A stretch of DNA of 64,000 nucleotides from Metallyticus violacea. Its lineage: Eukaryota; Arthropoda; Insecta; Mantodea; Metallyticidae. Numbering within the stretch: position 1 is the stretch's first letter; each line of letters starts with the position of its first letter. Of the stretch, positions 24,000 through 37,219 are shown in pieces. The notes beneath the pieces were generated by a model. The model ran no database searches and was not told where the DNA came from. It worked only from the letters and a program-made list of their open reading frames with translations. Where the stretch lies: assembly GCA_030762175.1 (NCBI GenBank), contig CM060835.1, positions 82,145,001 to 82,209,000 of the forward strand, written 5' to 3'. A program made the translations under genes and the position numbers.

Positions 24000-26900
24000 T
24001 TTGAACACTATTTCATTCTTATTCTAACCTAATCATATTTTGAAGATTGCAGAAATTGGTTCTGTATATGCTTTTACATTATTTACATTATCATTCTTAG
24101 TCACCACATTTTCTAGCCTATTAGTGAATTTGTGTTAATTTGAAAACTGTTAAAATTGATACTGTTTACTAATTTTTAAATGTTTATTATATTGTAAAAC
24201 AAGTTCACTATTCATTTAAGAACTTTTGAAAAATAAGAAATTTTTAAAAAATTCTGTTGGAACTCATAGTGAAGCTTGTTAAATGTAAATTCTATCTAAT
24301 CTGTAGTCTAACACACTCTTATGTTTCACTTACTTTTAAATAAAGTGGGACCATTTCCAGGAGACATCCTCTCCATCTTCAACCAACTTGACAACTGTCG
24401 TACTTCAGTCGTCAAGTCGATTGAAGATGGAGAGAATGTCTCTTCGAATTGGTCCGAATATATAAAAGTAGTGAGGCATTAGAATGTGTTAGATGACAGA
24501 TTAGATAGAATTTACAAGTTCACTATTGTCTATTGGCCATTGCCTAGTTACTTTTGCTGCATCTTTCAGCAATATTTCTCACTCTTCAAGATTTTGCAAT
24601 CCCATAAGATGTGTTCCACCGTTTGTATATCCTCCTGATATATACATGATGGGTTCTCTGCTATTTTGAAGTGATGAAATTAGACTCCGAATTTCCCATG
24701 ACCTGAGAGGATCCTTGTAATATTGGGGCTTAGAAGGATGTTGGTTTTTAGCCTTTCAGCTACAGTTCGCTCGTTGTTGTTTGCCACTCTGTTTCCCATA
24801 GTCTCTGACTTTCTCCTCTTAATTCATTCCTTACTTCATATTTTGGGATGAGTCCACTGGCAGGTCCTTGCTTTTCCTGCTTCTTTTGGGAGTCAGTCTG
24901 CTATTTCATTTCCTTCATTGCCTACCTGTGTTTTAATTCAAGTAAAATGTATTTCCCAGTGTTCTTGATGGAGTGATTTTTAACCTCTTCCTTATTCTTT
25001 AACAGAGGTTACTATGTTTTGTGTGGTTGTTAATTAAATCTAATGTAATTCGGCTATCTGTGTGGATTGCTGCTGTTCGTTTGTTATAGGTTATATTATC
25101 TATATTTTCCTACTGTTCCAGGGCTCTCAATATATTGGTGTCATAGTTGATGAAGTGGCATATTATTAATAACACTATTATTCCTGCCCCGATTATTATT
25201 CCATGCTTTTGCTGCCATCAGTGTATATCTTCAGTTTATACTCTTTTTCATTTTGTTTCTCCTCTATTTTAGATATATGAGCAGTGTGAGGCCATTCCCT
25301 GTACAGTGTTTCACTGACTACCATTTGTCCTCCATTTATGATTGATCTTCTCTCATTCCTCTTTTGAAGTTGTATAATTTGGCGATTTCTTTAAGTGCTA
25401 TCATTACTGCAATTACACCTGTAATAATGCGGGGAGCCTGGTTTGATGTTGTCCTGAATGCCTTGACTATTTTGATGTTTATAATTCCTTGTACTCTTCT
25501 CAGTTTCCTTGCATTGTAACTCTGCTGTATAGCATCTATCCAGACAGGTGCCCTGTAAGAAAGAAGAGACAGAATGGCTTTGTTGTATATTATTCTCAGC
25601 ACATCAGATTGTAGCCCCCATTTTATTTTGATAGTTCTGGATAGAGAGTGTATAAGTTTGGTACATTTCTCGGTTACATATGCACTGATTAAATTTCAGT
25701 ATTGTCAAAGATCACTCCAAGGTACTTTGTAGTATTAATACTACTTTGCTGTTGTCTAAGTAAATGTTTAATTGTTGGCTTTTGTTGGATTTCCTCCTTG
25801 ATATGTATATAACTTGCGATATCTATTCATTGAATGTTATTTTGTTGAGAACTGAGATCTTTAACTTTTCTATATTGATGTAGTTTTCAATATCTATTTA
25901 AGTTCTTCCCCTAATCAAAACAACAACATCGTCTGCAAAAGAAACTACCTTTTGCATTGTTTGTAGCTGAGATTTAATAATGAATCATACTGGATATTCC
26001 ACAACCTGGGTCCACAACAAGATCCTTGCAGGCATCCTTTGCTCACTGTTCTTTCTATTCCTATACTCTCTGCTGATAACATGCTTCTTCTCCCACTAAA
26101 ATAGCTCTTTGTTAAGAGGTAAAGGTTCTTGGGGCATAGAAAATCCTTCAGTGACTTAGGAACACTGAGCCACTTTCCTGGCAACATTTATAAGGCTGAT
26201 GGGTCTAAATTTGGTGACATCTGCTTTATTTTCCTGTCTTGGTTTCACAATTGGTATGATCTGTGCTCTTTTCCATAATCTGGGGAAGCTTCCAGTCTTT
26301 AAGCAGTGATTGTATAATGCTGTCATGAATTTTGGTGTTTGTTTGAACATTTGTAATAGTATATTAATTGTAGTTCCGTCTTCTGCTGGAGCTTTTTTGT
26401 GATTGATGCCCTCCAAGATACTACATACTTCGTCTTTCATGAATGGTTTGTCATTAATTGTTATAGGTAGTTTCTTTATTTTCACTCTGATTTGTTTATC
26501 TCATTATCTTTCTTCTTGTCATCTTCTTGTATGAAAATATCTAGCATGCGATTGATCATTTCAGTTATGTCTTTTGTATGTGTGCCATCATTTTTCCTGA
26601 GCATTGTTAGTATGGTATTGTTCTTGAGTTTCCTTACTGCTAGCCTGTGTGCTGAGGTCCAAGGATTCATTGTTGTAGTTAAGGTGCAGTACTCTTTCCA
26701 CAATTTAATTTTTTCTTGCCATGTTTTTGCTTTGTACTGCTTTTTTTATTAACTTATATTGCACTCTGCTACTTCCATCATTTCTAGTCCTCTGAAACCT
26801 TTTTCTTAAGGCATTGAGCCTTTTCCTTATAATTTGTCCACCAGGGAATCATTTTGTTACCATGTGTTTTCGTAGCTGCTTTCCTTAATCAGAATGATTT

Positions 26901-28290
26901 CCTGTAGGCTGTGGTTACAATAAGTTGAAATTTGTTGATTAGATCATCTGTGTCAATTTGTCATGTTGTCATCTTATATAGTTCCTCATCTATCTCCTTT
27001 GAGTGGTTTGCTTGAATGTCGAATTGTTGTTTTATCAGTTCATTGTAGTTAACATTGTACTTTTCAAAGTTATTCTCTTTAATTATATACCTTATCTCAT
27101 GGAAGTTCATCTTCTCCTCGACAGTTTGTATCCCTATGGAAAAGAAAGGTAATAATTCTATGATGCGAGCTGCTTTCTTCTATGGTAAGCTCCCAACTGT
27201 CTCTATGTGTCAAAATATGTTTATTGCCCAACATCAAGTCAATATTGCTAGATCCTCTGCTGGTTTTGAAGGTTGGCAGGCCATCTTCATTCAGAATATA
27301 TATCTGATTTGCTATTATAAATTCTTCTAGGATTCTGTCCCTTTCATTTGTTATTCGATTGTGCCAAAGTTTCGACCTTCAATTACTATCCATGGCAATT
27401 ATAATCTTCTTTCCCTTTGCAAAGTCTAGGATTTTCTTTATTTTATTTAAGTCTCTTTCAATATCTTGTGTTATATCCAAATACATGCTCACTGCAATTA
27501 TTGTTAGGGTTCCATGGTTGATTTCCACTGTTGAATCATTATGGGTCCCATAGGTCTATTGAAGATTATTATATTAGCACTGTTTTACCCTTCCTAGTTG
27601 TATAAACTTGGTAAATTCCTGTATTCCTGATAACTTACTTCCGTAAACATATGGTTCCTGTACAAATGCTATGCCAGTTTGAACCTGTGATATGAGACTA
27701 ATTAAATTCTGTGTCACTGATATTGAGTGTTGTAAGTTAATTTTTAAGCATCGTATTGGTGGTAATTCTCTTATGTGGTTTCCTTTTGCTCTACTGTTAG
27801 ACTTGAAAGCCATTTAATAGTCAGTATTTTGTTTGTATTTCCGCAAAACAGCAAGCATGCTAGGGCAGTCTTTATTAATGGATGAGTGATTTTCACTTCA
27901 TGATTATTGTATGTCGCACAATTTATGCATTTGTAGTTTTCTGGAGAGAAGCTGCAATCTTAAATCTTGTGTTCCTCTGAACACAAGGGGCAAATTTCTT
28001 TTTCTGCTCAGCATTCATGATGTCTATGGTGAAAGCAACTGCATCCGAGACATCTAATAACCGCTATGTAATCTTATGTATTGCATATTAATCACCCTAT
28101 TTTGAGTTTTGTGCATAGAATCTTTTTCCTTGCTTGTGAGTTCCACCACTCACTAGGTTTCTGATTTTCTTCCTATTTTGATATATGAATTTCACATCTC
28201 CTTGTAAATTCATTTCTGAGCTTTGTGTTATGATCACTTCTGCCACATTTTCCATGTTCATATCATCTAGTACATAGTAGATAATTAAAA
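24000..28290 (-). mobile_element. R1/I-like LINE, nearly complete but decayed
   Basis: Minus strand, 5' to 3'. A gag-like end with zinc knuckles (CPLCSEEHKI-x-DC then CINC, ~27960) comes first. The endonuclease follows with IRCLKINLQHS and FVQEPYVYG (27813-27574) and AMDSN near 27390. The reverse transcriptase has KKAPAEDGTTINILL, TKFRPISLINVARKVA, KGCLQGSCCGPRLWNIQYDS and a FADD box (25928-25939). RNase H starts with IYTDGSKS (25231-25205) and ends in QEDIQTVEHI. Frameshifts and stops throughout make it inactive. A short PLE-related unit is inserted near its 3' end, so the LINE sequence continues left of it to about 24000. Confidence 0.88.
24199..24527. mobile_element. Short PLE-related unit, fold-back form, 14-bp TSD
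   Basis: A perfect 14-bp duplication ACAAGTTCACTATT (24199-24212 and 24514-24527) flanks 301 bp. The insert holds a full-length minus-oriented unit followed by a truncated inverted copy. The arms run from 24284 inward and from 24517 inward, with 20 perfectly matching outer bases. Each arm contains a decayed hammerhead-like core around TTGAAGATGGAGA and TGTCTC. The 3' part (TTCCAACAGAATTTTTT on the minus strand) matches the other two units. Confidence 0.7.
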
Positions 28291-28292
28291 GA

Positions 28293-28293
28293 A

Positions 28294-28350
<57 letters not shown>
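28293..28350. repeat. ATT microsatellite at a LINE 3' end
   Basis: About 19 ATT units. On the minus strand it directly follows the 3' end of the jockey/CR1-like LINE and is probably its tail. Confidence 0.9.
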
Positions 28351-28352
<2 letters not shown>

Positions 28353-28781
28353 TCTATAATAACGTTACATGTCAGATTTGTTATTAAAAAAAATACATTT
28401 CTATATAATATTATTAAGATTATAACTCATCCAACCTATACATATATGTTTGTATCAGGAAGTTCTCAACTCAAGTTTAAATTTTCCCTTTTTTGTACTT
28501 TTTATGGAACTTGGTAACCTATTGTATAATATTTTACTCGTTATAAAGGGATCTTTGTCAGTTATCTAGTTATTTACATTTACTATATGAAAGTTGTTTT
28601 TTATTCTTGTATGATACTTATAATAGCCCTTATTTAGCCTGTCCAATCCATCTTTACTAAATAATAATAATATAACAACAACAACTACAAACATAATTAC
28701 TTTATACACATACAGTGATACGACAGTAAATATTTGGTTCTCTACAAAGATGTTTCTACATGTCTTTCTCCTATTTACATT

Positions 28782-28803
28782 GTATATATATATATATATA
28801 TAT
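28782..28803. repeat. Short AT microsatellite
   Basis: About ten TA units within the jockey-like LINE. Confidence 0.8.
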
Positions 28804-29101
28804 CTTATACATTTCTTTTACAAAACCATTAATCTCTTCATATTCATTAAACTATACTACTCCATTAATTCTATAGTAAGTTAATTTCAGGTGTTTTGTA
28901 TTTAAGTATCTTGCTAAATTTCTTAAAAGGTAGAGATTTGTACTTATCTTTTTACAGATATAATCAACATGATATATGAAAGTTAAATTTCCATCAATAA
29001 ATAATTCCTAGGAATTTGGTTTTGTCCTTGCTGAATTTGCTTATCATTAATTGTTATATTTACATCATTTTTATTACTATACCTATTATTGCGATGTTGG
29101 G

Positions 29102-29316
29102 AATGACTGCTTTTGACTTAAATCTGTCGCCTAACTCAGTTGTCCATGGCCGAAGATGGAGATAACATCTCTTTGAAACCAGTTCCAGATATTTTTAAGG
29201 TTATTGAAGCATGAAGAGTGTTAGACGACAGATTTAATTCATGTGAGCTTCATTGTGTTCCATATGAATTTTTTAAAATTTTTACAATTTTTAAAAAAAT
29301 TTAATGACTGCTCTTG
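29102..29316 (+). mobile_element. Short PLE-related unit in a jockey-like LINE, 14-bp TSD
   Basis: AATGACTGCT(T/C)TTG flanks 187 bp (29102-29115 and 29303-29316; 13 of 14 match). The insert splits the LINE coding frame, which rejoins when it is removed. Inside, an outer stem TTAAATCTGTCG..CTAAC pairs with GTTAGACGACAGATTTAA. It encloses CCGAAGA, a 6-bp hairpin GGAGAT-AAC-ATCTCT, and GAAACCAGTTCC. This is hammerhead-like, with one core base (T to C in CTGANGA) changed. An A/T-rich 3' tail follows. Confidence 0.7.
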
Positions 29317-29800
29317 TTTTTTGAAGATTTACTTTTAATTATTATTTGTAAGGTAATTATTCTTGCTTTTCTGTAGCTAGTAAACTTCATAAATCATTTG
29401 GTTCTTTATTCCAAAATACTATCAAGGTGTCATCTGCATATGAAATTGTTTTAGCATGTGTAATTTTAGGAAGATCATTGACATAAAGCAGAAAGAGATT
29501 AGGCCCAAGTACTGATCCTTGTGATATCCCAGCTTTTACATTTTCATAGTTGGATTAAAAGGATTCTATTGTATGCCTATATTTATTTCTCATAACTGTA
29601 CATTGTTTCCTATTTGTTAAGTAGGATTTTAATAATGCATGAAATTTTCTCCTTATACCAATTTTTTGCAATTTAATCAGTAGCATTTCATGAGACACAC
29701 TATCAAAAGCCTTAGATAAGCCAAGAAATATCCCAGTAGTCTTCTCATCATTGTCAAGCCGTTGAAGCCTTATATGTCAGAATGAAAGTGTTTGTAAACA

Positions 29801-29953
29801 AAATACAACTAATTGTATAAAATATAGTGAACTTTTGTAACAGTGGTATCAAATATTAACATTTTTAAAAAAATTGAGTCCAAATTGTAACATACATACC
29901 ACTAAAACTTAATTTCGACTCAATTTTTTTAAAAATGTTAAAAATACAACTAA
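29801..29953. mobile_element. 129-bp insertion with perfect 25-bp inverted repeat
   Basis: Direct repeats AAATACAACTAA (29801-29812 and 29942-29953) flank 129 bp inside the LINE. The insert contains a perfect 25-bp inverted repeat (29856-29880 and 29917-29941, arm beginning TTAACATTTTT and ending GAGTC) around a 36-bp spacer. It does not match the other short units. Its nature is unknown. Confidence 0.6.
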
Positions 29954-30010
29954 ACCTATGATGGATTTGTGTCTTCTGAAACCACCATGGTACATTTTGC
30001 ATTTCAGAAA

Positions 30011-33000
30011 ATAGTTGCTACAGTTGGTGTAATCCAAAAATAGAGAAATCAACATAAGATAGCTGCTAATACAGAAAAATTACTGAATATAGAAAGAGTG
30101 CTTCAGAACTGCATTGAATGTGCATAGGAGTCCAAAACCAGCAATGTTACAGAGAGTGTAGGTGCAGATACTCTTGTATCTGCTACTTAGTTCGGTTTTG
30201 ATTTTTTTTGGGGGGCGGGGGGATTGGGGTTAACTCTAATGTGAACATAGAATTATTATGTTTGGGCCTCGAATCCAGATAGCATAAAATTATTCATTTA
30301 TCATCAATCATCATACAAATTACCATGCTGAAGATCTATACATCATGTGAAAATCACATAAATAAACTAATTTTACAAAGATTTTAATCACAGCTAATGC
30401 TCATTTTATTTTATTTCTTTTTAAAATATTGCTTAAATTTTGTACAATTTTTTCCCTACATTTTGAGTTTTTTTTGGGGGGGGGGGTAAAAATAGGATTA
30501 ATGAAAAATTGTATTTAGTTAAATCTTACATATTAATGATTTAAAATGTAAATTATATTTCTGACAAAATTTATTGAAAACCTAAAGTGCACTTTCAGAA
30601 AGTTATACTTTCTTATGAAAAGAGAAGGCATGTAAAATATCTAATATAAAAAAAATGCGTTTCATTTTTTTGCCATACTGTAAAAAATTTATAATTATCA
30701 AGAATAGCATAGAGAACATGAAGCCACTTGTTCTATATGGAGGTTGTCCATAGAATAAGTAATGTGGAAAAAGAGGTGCTATGTAAAATGTATGGCATAG
30801 TTAATGAAAGTATTGTTACATCAGATAGCGTAGGCATGAGCGATGTGTTTCATATGAACTAGTCTCCTGAAATGCATCAAACAGCATGATAGTCAATAAG
30901 TCAGGATCCATGAATATAAATTAGAAACCTAAGTTGTATACAAACTGTTAGGCCAATTGCAAAATCACTCACTGGAAATAAGGCTGTCCATACCTAAGAT
31001 GTAGCGAGAAATTGAATTTCTTTTGTGTAATGATGTAGGTAGAATAGTAGAATTTAAGAAGTATAATGATAAATCTAAAGGCACAGTTTTTTAAATATCA
31101 TTTCAACTTCTCAAATATCCTACATACCAAAAATAAAAAATATTCATTGGAAATGGCATATTGGAGATTTTGTGCCATACAAAATACTTTTTTTTTCGGA
31201 AGGAGAAGCATTTTTTTATTATTTATGCATCACATAACTGACACTTAGCCAAGGAAATGCATTACTTAATATTTTGATGTTATATCTTTATCATATTTAT
31301 ATGTACATGATTATTTGATGGTAAATAGCTTTAAAAAAACTCAGGAGCAAGCTGAATAAAATTACAGAATTCATCAATGTTTAAATCACATAAAATGTGA
31401 TTCTGTATCTTTTAATAGGAATTCAGATTCTGAAAATCATTCGTATTTCTTGTGCACATTAGCTGGTATGGTGATTCATTAATGTTTTGCTATGTTTGAA
31501 TGTTTGCTCTTGATATTTGATGTATCCATTCACATTATTTTCAATGTACAGATTTAATGCAGAAAGTACCAGCCTGATAATAAAACAGCAGAACAGAATT
31601 TTTTACATCATGTGCAGCAGAAATATCGCTATGCAATAAATAGAATAAATAATGCATGCTTTGGTTTTCCTTTAATTATTTTATTTAATTTTTCCCTTGC
31701 TTTACTTCAGTCCAAGTCTGTTACATGTGAAAAGACTTGCTGCATGATTAATACCTCCCAATCCTGATGGCAGAAATTGCCAGTAAATTAGTTATTATAT
31801 TCAACATTATATATACAGAATTTATTTCTTTATTACATAATTTATAGAAAACTGACAAAAAGGCAGATGATATGAGATCATGACTGTAACTCAACTTCCC
31901 AGTTTGTTTCCTGTGATAAAACGAGAGCATATCATTCACATTAATAACTAAATATAATAAATTTGGAATATATGTGCTCTTATTTAATGTTCATTATGTA
32001 TATTAATTCATTGTAGTTTCCTATAACTTTCTCCATAAAAAAGAACTAATAACTAGCTTAATTATTTATAATTTTTTAAAATTGGATTGAACTTTACTAA
32101 TTGACTAATGTTTAGTAAATCATGCACACATATTGTTCATATATGTATGTTGTTTGAATTTTATTCATTTAAAATGACTGTTCGCAAGAAATATCACAAT
32201 TAGTAGCAAACTCTCAAGTACTTTTCTGTTGCTTTTTGTTTACAAACATATTGGGAAATATTCTAGATAATTTAATTTTTGTGGTGTTTCTGCACAACTA
32301 AGGTTATGCAAAATGTAATGCTTTTTTTTGTGTAAAAATATGCATTGTGACACTCAAAGGTAATTCTGCAAACATGACATTTATTTCTGCTCTACTGTTA
32401 CTAGAACATTGAATGAAGATTTGAAGCTGTGCAAAAATGATGAATCTAATGATGCCAGTTAAAGATTTTTATTGTCTTTCTTCTTGCTTCCCCATACAGT
32501 TTTTTCTTTGTAGAGATTAGTCACCACAATTTTCTGAAGATAAAATAACTTGGCAAATGCTGTTACAACCACTCACTTTGTACTATATTGACAAATGGCA
32601 TGTTATTGTGAAGTTTATATTCTTGGAACATTACAGTCAAAGCAAAGTGGATGTTTCAGAAATGTTTTTTCAGTTGTGAGAGTATAAATTTTTATAGAGA
32701 GTAAATACATTTTGTTAATTGTGTTTCCATTTGATTGTAATCCTTATGATGTAATGGTTTCCTGCAAACAGTCATTATTATTCTTTGCCATTTATGGCCT
32801 TGGGTTGGTAAGGTTGTGAAAATAATGTAGTAAAATCATTTAATAGAAGAACTGTTTCTCTTTTCTTCCTTAAATAATATGGATATAGGATGATTTGTTT
32901 GCTAAGTATGGGGATGGCGAACTCTGTATGAAACATTTCAGTAGTATTAGAAGGGATGCTGCAAGTATGTGGTTGATAATTCTTACATCAATGATTTATG

Positions 33001-33247
33001 ATGTTAATAAAGGGAATATATTGGAGAGGGAAAATTCATAATTCTGTCAGCAATATTATTGCTGTATAGAATGCCTTTTTATCCGGAACATCTGGGACAT
33101 CTTGATCCTAATAGCTTGTATTTGATTTACAAACATATTAAACTGTATAATTAAAGAATTAAACATTCTTACAATAAACTTTCCCTTGATTCGTACAGGA
33201 GAGAGTGGAAACCTTTTGGCATGCATTGGAAGAAAGCAGTTATGTAA

Positions 33248-33286
<39 letters not shown>

Positions 33287-33510
33287 GTTATTATTATTAT
33301 CATAACTGTCTTTTTCAGTTCATAGTGACTTCCATAGATCTTTGGAACAATAAATGAAATGATTTAATGAATGTGCACCGGAACTATGAGTAGCCTTTTA
33401 TAATAACTGGAGTTTGTCTTCTCAGTATAGAGATAAACTTTATCCAGCCAATTTGTCCCAACTACAGAGGAATATAATGAACTATTAACCTACTTGTGGT
33501 GTTTTTCCAC
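30011..33510. other. No gene recognised
   Basis: Between the jockey-like LINE and the SINE cluster. Contains G-runs at 30209-30222 and 30476-30486 and one microsatellite; no coding signal seen. Confidence 0.5.
33247..33301. repeat. ATT microsatellite
   Basis: About 18 ATT units with one interruption (TTG). Confidence 0.9.
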
Positions 33511-33558
33511 TGAGCATGTGCTTAACGCCCATTTTTACTACAGAGGCACCACAAGCAG
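33511..33558 (-). mobile_element. SINE A tail fragment
   Basis: About 45 bp of family A 3' end in minus orientation (plus strand TTAACGCCCATTTTTACTAC then AGAGGCACCACAAG). Possible short duplication ATGTGC on both sides. Confidence 0.55.
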
Positions 33559-33730
33559 TATGTGCACACGTGTTTCCCACCATTGACTGGACTAAGGTCC
33601 TGCGCTTTTGGTTCATTGTGGATCTGATAGTAGTTGAGTTCAATTCAGTTATTAGGAATGGTGTATTTTAATGGCAAAGTGAATTGTGACTCAGTATATG
33701 CAACTCAGTTAGTTCATCAAGTTGTAATCT

Positions 33731-34010
33731 CCACAGGTGGCAGAGGTCTTAAGCCATGGACTCATGAGCGGGAAGTCTGGGGTTTGATTCCCACCAGGAC
33801 CATCCTCTCTGACTGGGGTTTTTTCCAGGTTTTCCTCAGTCTCATAAATGGCAAATGCTGGGGAGGTACCCTAAACTTGGATCTGGAACATTGTCTTCCT
33901 TAAAAATATGCTTTCCCAATTTATCATTTCATCTCATATATCATCAGTGTTTGCCACCTGTGGTGCCTCAGTAGTAAAAACCAGCATTAAACACTATTAT
34001 TAAAAAAAAG
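33731..34010 (+). mobile_element. SINE family A
   Basis: Plus orientation: GGTGGCAGAGGTCTTAAGCC (box A region), GGTTTGATTCCCACC (box B), CAAATGCTGGGGAGGTACC, and the end CTGTGGTGCCTCAGTAGTAA. Its poly(A) end coincides with the start of a 319-bp tandem duplication. Confidence 0.85.
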
Positions 34011-34638
34011 TTCTAAGAGGATTCCATAATCTTTATAATAAATTTTATAAAAATTATTACAACAGCACCAAAAAATTTATATCATTCATGAAGTGCCCCT
34101 CCATGATGAAAAATTTGGTATATGGAGCACAATGAGTGGAGAAAGAATTATAGAGCCTTTTTTTTTTTTCGAGGCAACATTTGATGTTTTTACATACATT
34201 TAAAAACACCACCTCACTTCTTTTTTAAAGAATTAATCAACTGGAAACATGATTTTTATTTTTCAATAAAAATGTGCCATGACTCATACAGGGAGTATTT
34301 CTATGAGAAATATATATATTAAAAAAAAGTTCTAAGAAGATTCCATAATTTTTATAATAAATTTTAGAAAAATTATTACAACAGCACCAAAAAATTTATA
34401 TCATTCATGAAGTGCCCCTCCATGATGAAAAATTTGGTGTATGGAGCACAATGAGTGGAGAAAGAATTATAGAGCCATTTTTTTTTTCAATGCAACATTT
34501 GATGTTTTTACATACATATAAAAACCACCACCCCCCTTCTTTTTTAAAGAATTAATCAACAGGAACATGATTTTTATTTTTCAATAAAAATGTGCCATAA
34601 CTCATACAAGGAGTATTTCTATGAGAAATATATATAAA
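34000..34638. repeat. 319-bp tandem duplication
   Basis: Two direct units (34000-34319 and 34320-34638), about 95% identical by eye, both starting TTAAAAAAAAGTTCTAAGA and containing GAAGTGCCCCTCCATGATGA. The first unit begins at the poly(A) end of a family A SINE. No coding potential. Confidence 0.9.
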
Positions 34639-37149
34639 GAGTGTTTAACATTGACAGATTAATTGGTAAGGATTTGGTCTCCTCAGTCCCTTCACCTAAC
34701 TCCTTGCAACTTTTATCTCTGGCTTAAATTAAAAAATACTGTCTATAAGACAAACCCACATACCATGGAAGAATTTAAACAAAATATCTGCCCAGAAATA
34801 GGCAGCATTACCCAATATGAACATAGCAAGTGATGGATAGCTTTTTTAAGGGGGTGCCTAAAAGTATGGACAATGATGATGGCCAGTTTCAGCATCTTTC
34901 ATAAAGTTGCTATGTAAACTCTTTTAAAATAGTTGAGGAAACTGTTGTAGGTTGTATAAGTGCCCTACAATAACCACAGTTGGGGAAAAGGCCCTGCTAT
35001 TGCCTATAGGCAAAATACCACAAGTTCGTTCATAGTTCATTATATGCTTTGTGGAAATGCAATCCAATTACATCAGTTGGCAACAGACAGTGCCTGAACC
35101 ATAGCAGAAAAATGAAATATTATTATTACAAGTCTCACCCCACATTTTTCATTAATATTGATGCCATGTGATGCAGAGTTTGTCATCCATGAGTAGACCA
35201 AACAAATACATTAATTCATAAGCTCTGGATGAGAGTTAGAACTCATTATTTCATATTCTACAATTCTGGGTAAATTCTAAACATACTAGCTCTAAATATG
35301 TACATGCAGGGTGAACATTTGTCCATGCTGTTAGCATTATTGAACATATTTATAAATGGCAAATGTGCATGAAAAGCAAGTGTACAATCCTGTGCCATTA
35401 AAAATTTCCCTGGTTCTAAACCTCAACTTTCACAGGGTCTCATTGGTAAATATTTACTCTAAATGTCTTCCTGTTTCCCCACTTAGCATGATCCATTTTC
35501 ATCTGTGATACAAAGTTAGTATGATAAATAAACTTTAATAAATGCAAAGAACATTAGTACTAGGAGCATTATGAATGTTAACAACAAAAGAGTGATTTTT
35601 AATGAATGTTGCTGTAGACTATATTGATCAAAAGGTGGCAGAATATTGTATTAAGTCCAAGATAATGTTGCTAAAACTTGTTGGTAGTGTTATAATTTGT
35701 CTTTTTGAAATGTAATGTGAGTGTAACTGATGTTTTAATAATATTCCTTGAGAATCTTAAGTGTTGTTATTGTGATTTCTTATTGTTTTTCTGTTTTGTT
35801 TCTACAGGTAGCCAGATATTCTATGTACATTGCACACTTAAATATGTATTAATTTATATGCTCCAAAAATTAAAGTAATTTTCTCCCCCAAAATCTTTGA
35901 TGGTGGTATTCATGGAATAATTTAACTTAGTGTGTTACCATGTTTGTAACTATCACACTTTCCCCTGAATTTATACAAACATCTCTGGGCACCAAGGCCT
36001 TTACATTTTTTCAGTAGTCCAAATTTTTGTTTTACTTCTCTTTCCATATTTTTTTTTTTTGCATGCTTTAATCACTGAAAATGTCAGTTATTATGAGTCT
36101 TAATGGTATAACTGAATGTTAAGCACAATTTTGAGAGGAAATGCACCAACAAAGTATCTTAATGAGGGACAGGAATTAAGAGTGATTAGTTTCATGGTGA
36201 GATACTATTAGCTAAAAAAGAAGAAAACAGATGACTTGTGAATCTTGCTTTTTCAGATGTTGTAGGCAACCTCTTTATTTATGCCATCACACATACTATG
36301 GATATTCCCTGCCCAGGTCATGGTTGGCCATATTTATTGTATAAAAATTACCATAATCTTTAATGAGTATCTAGTTTTTTTAATATAGTTCGCTGTCCTT
36401 CATAACAAAAGTATGAATGCATATTGATGAAATGACTGGTTCAAAGCCCACAATGCTTAAATTCTGACATTCACCTTTTCAGGGTAAGAAAATCTCTGGA
36501 AAAAACCTTACCCAGGAAATTGATCCTGTAGGATTCGAATCCTGAACCTTCATATTTGCAGACATATGTGGAGGCAGTCAGTCAGCTGTTTAGCAAAGGT
36601 GTTATGTCCTATTTGGATTAACTATCTGATTGAGGTTCATATCCAACACGTTTCTGCTGCCCAAAGAACATATGCTTTAAACAATTTTAAGTTCTTAGTT
36701 CATGGGCTCATAGCACCCAATCACATATCTCACAAAGAATTTGCCAAAAGCTCAATGAACTGGACTGTGAAACTTTGCCTCATGAAGCGTATTCACCTAA
36801 CCTTTCACAAATGACTTTCATGCATTCAAACACCTGAATATTTTTTGGTAGAATAAAATCTTCAATTAAGAAAAAGAATCTGATATGACATTTGTAAATT
36901 TCATTATCTCTGATAATGTTTTTGAAATGGCATAAATAAATTTGCTAATAATTGACAAAAATGTATAGTTTGAATTTATAAGTGCTTTTTTTTAAGTTTA
37001 ATTACCAAATATTATGGGGTTGACTGCAGTGGTACTATGCCTAAGTAATGCTGTAAGACACTTTCTTCTTAAGATTTTCATGCACTTTATTAGTAAGAGT
37101 CCTTACATTCTTAAAAGACTCAAAATAGGGTAAAAATATGTTCTGACCA
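34639..37149. other. Mostly unassigned
   Basis: Apart from a possible decayed SINE at about 36.5 kb, no family was recognised. A splice-acceptor-like TTTCTACAG at 35800-35808 has no open frame of note after it. Confidence 0.45.
36440..36600 (-). mobile_element. Possible decayed tRNA-derived SINE
   Basis: Minus strand CAGGATTCGAATCCTAC resembles a box B with its stem, followed by CTGGGTAAGGTTTTTTCCAG. Box A is not convincing. It accounts for the reading frame starting near 36566, which is otherwise unsupported. Confidence 0.3.
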
Positions 37150-37155
37150 ACACAC

Positions 37156-37214
<59 letters not shown>
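37150..37214. repeat. AC then AT microsatellite
   Basis: (AC)n followed by (AT)n of roughly 24 units. Confidence 0.95.

Positions 37215-37219
<5 letters not shown>

Larger units (their letters stand above)
28292..30010 (-). mobile_element. Jockey/CR1-like LINE, 5'-truncated, microsatellite tail
   Basis: Minus strand: GFRRHKSI near 29970, then LDNDEKTTGIFLGLSKAFDS with VSHEMLLIKL, GISQGSVLGPNLFLLYVNDL and ISYADDTLIVF (YADD at 29429-29440). These are the reverse-transcriptase blocks in order. A C-terminal LNKGYYKYHTRIKNNFHIVN follows near 28600. The 3' end is a long ATT microsatellite, a common terminus for this LINE group. It is interrupted by two insertions (29116-29302 and 29813-29941). Confidence 0.88.
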
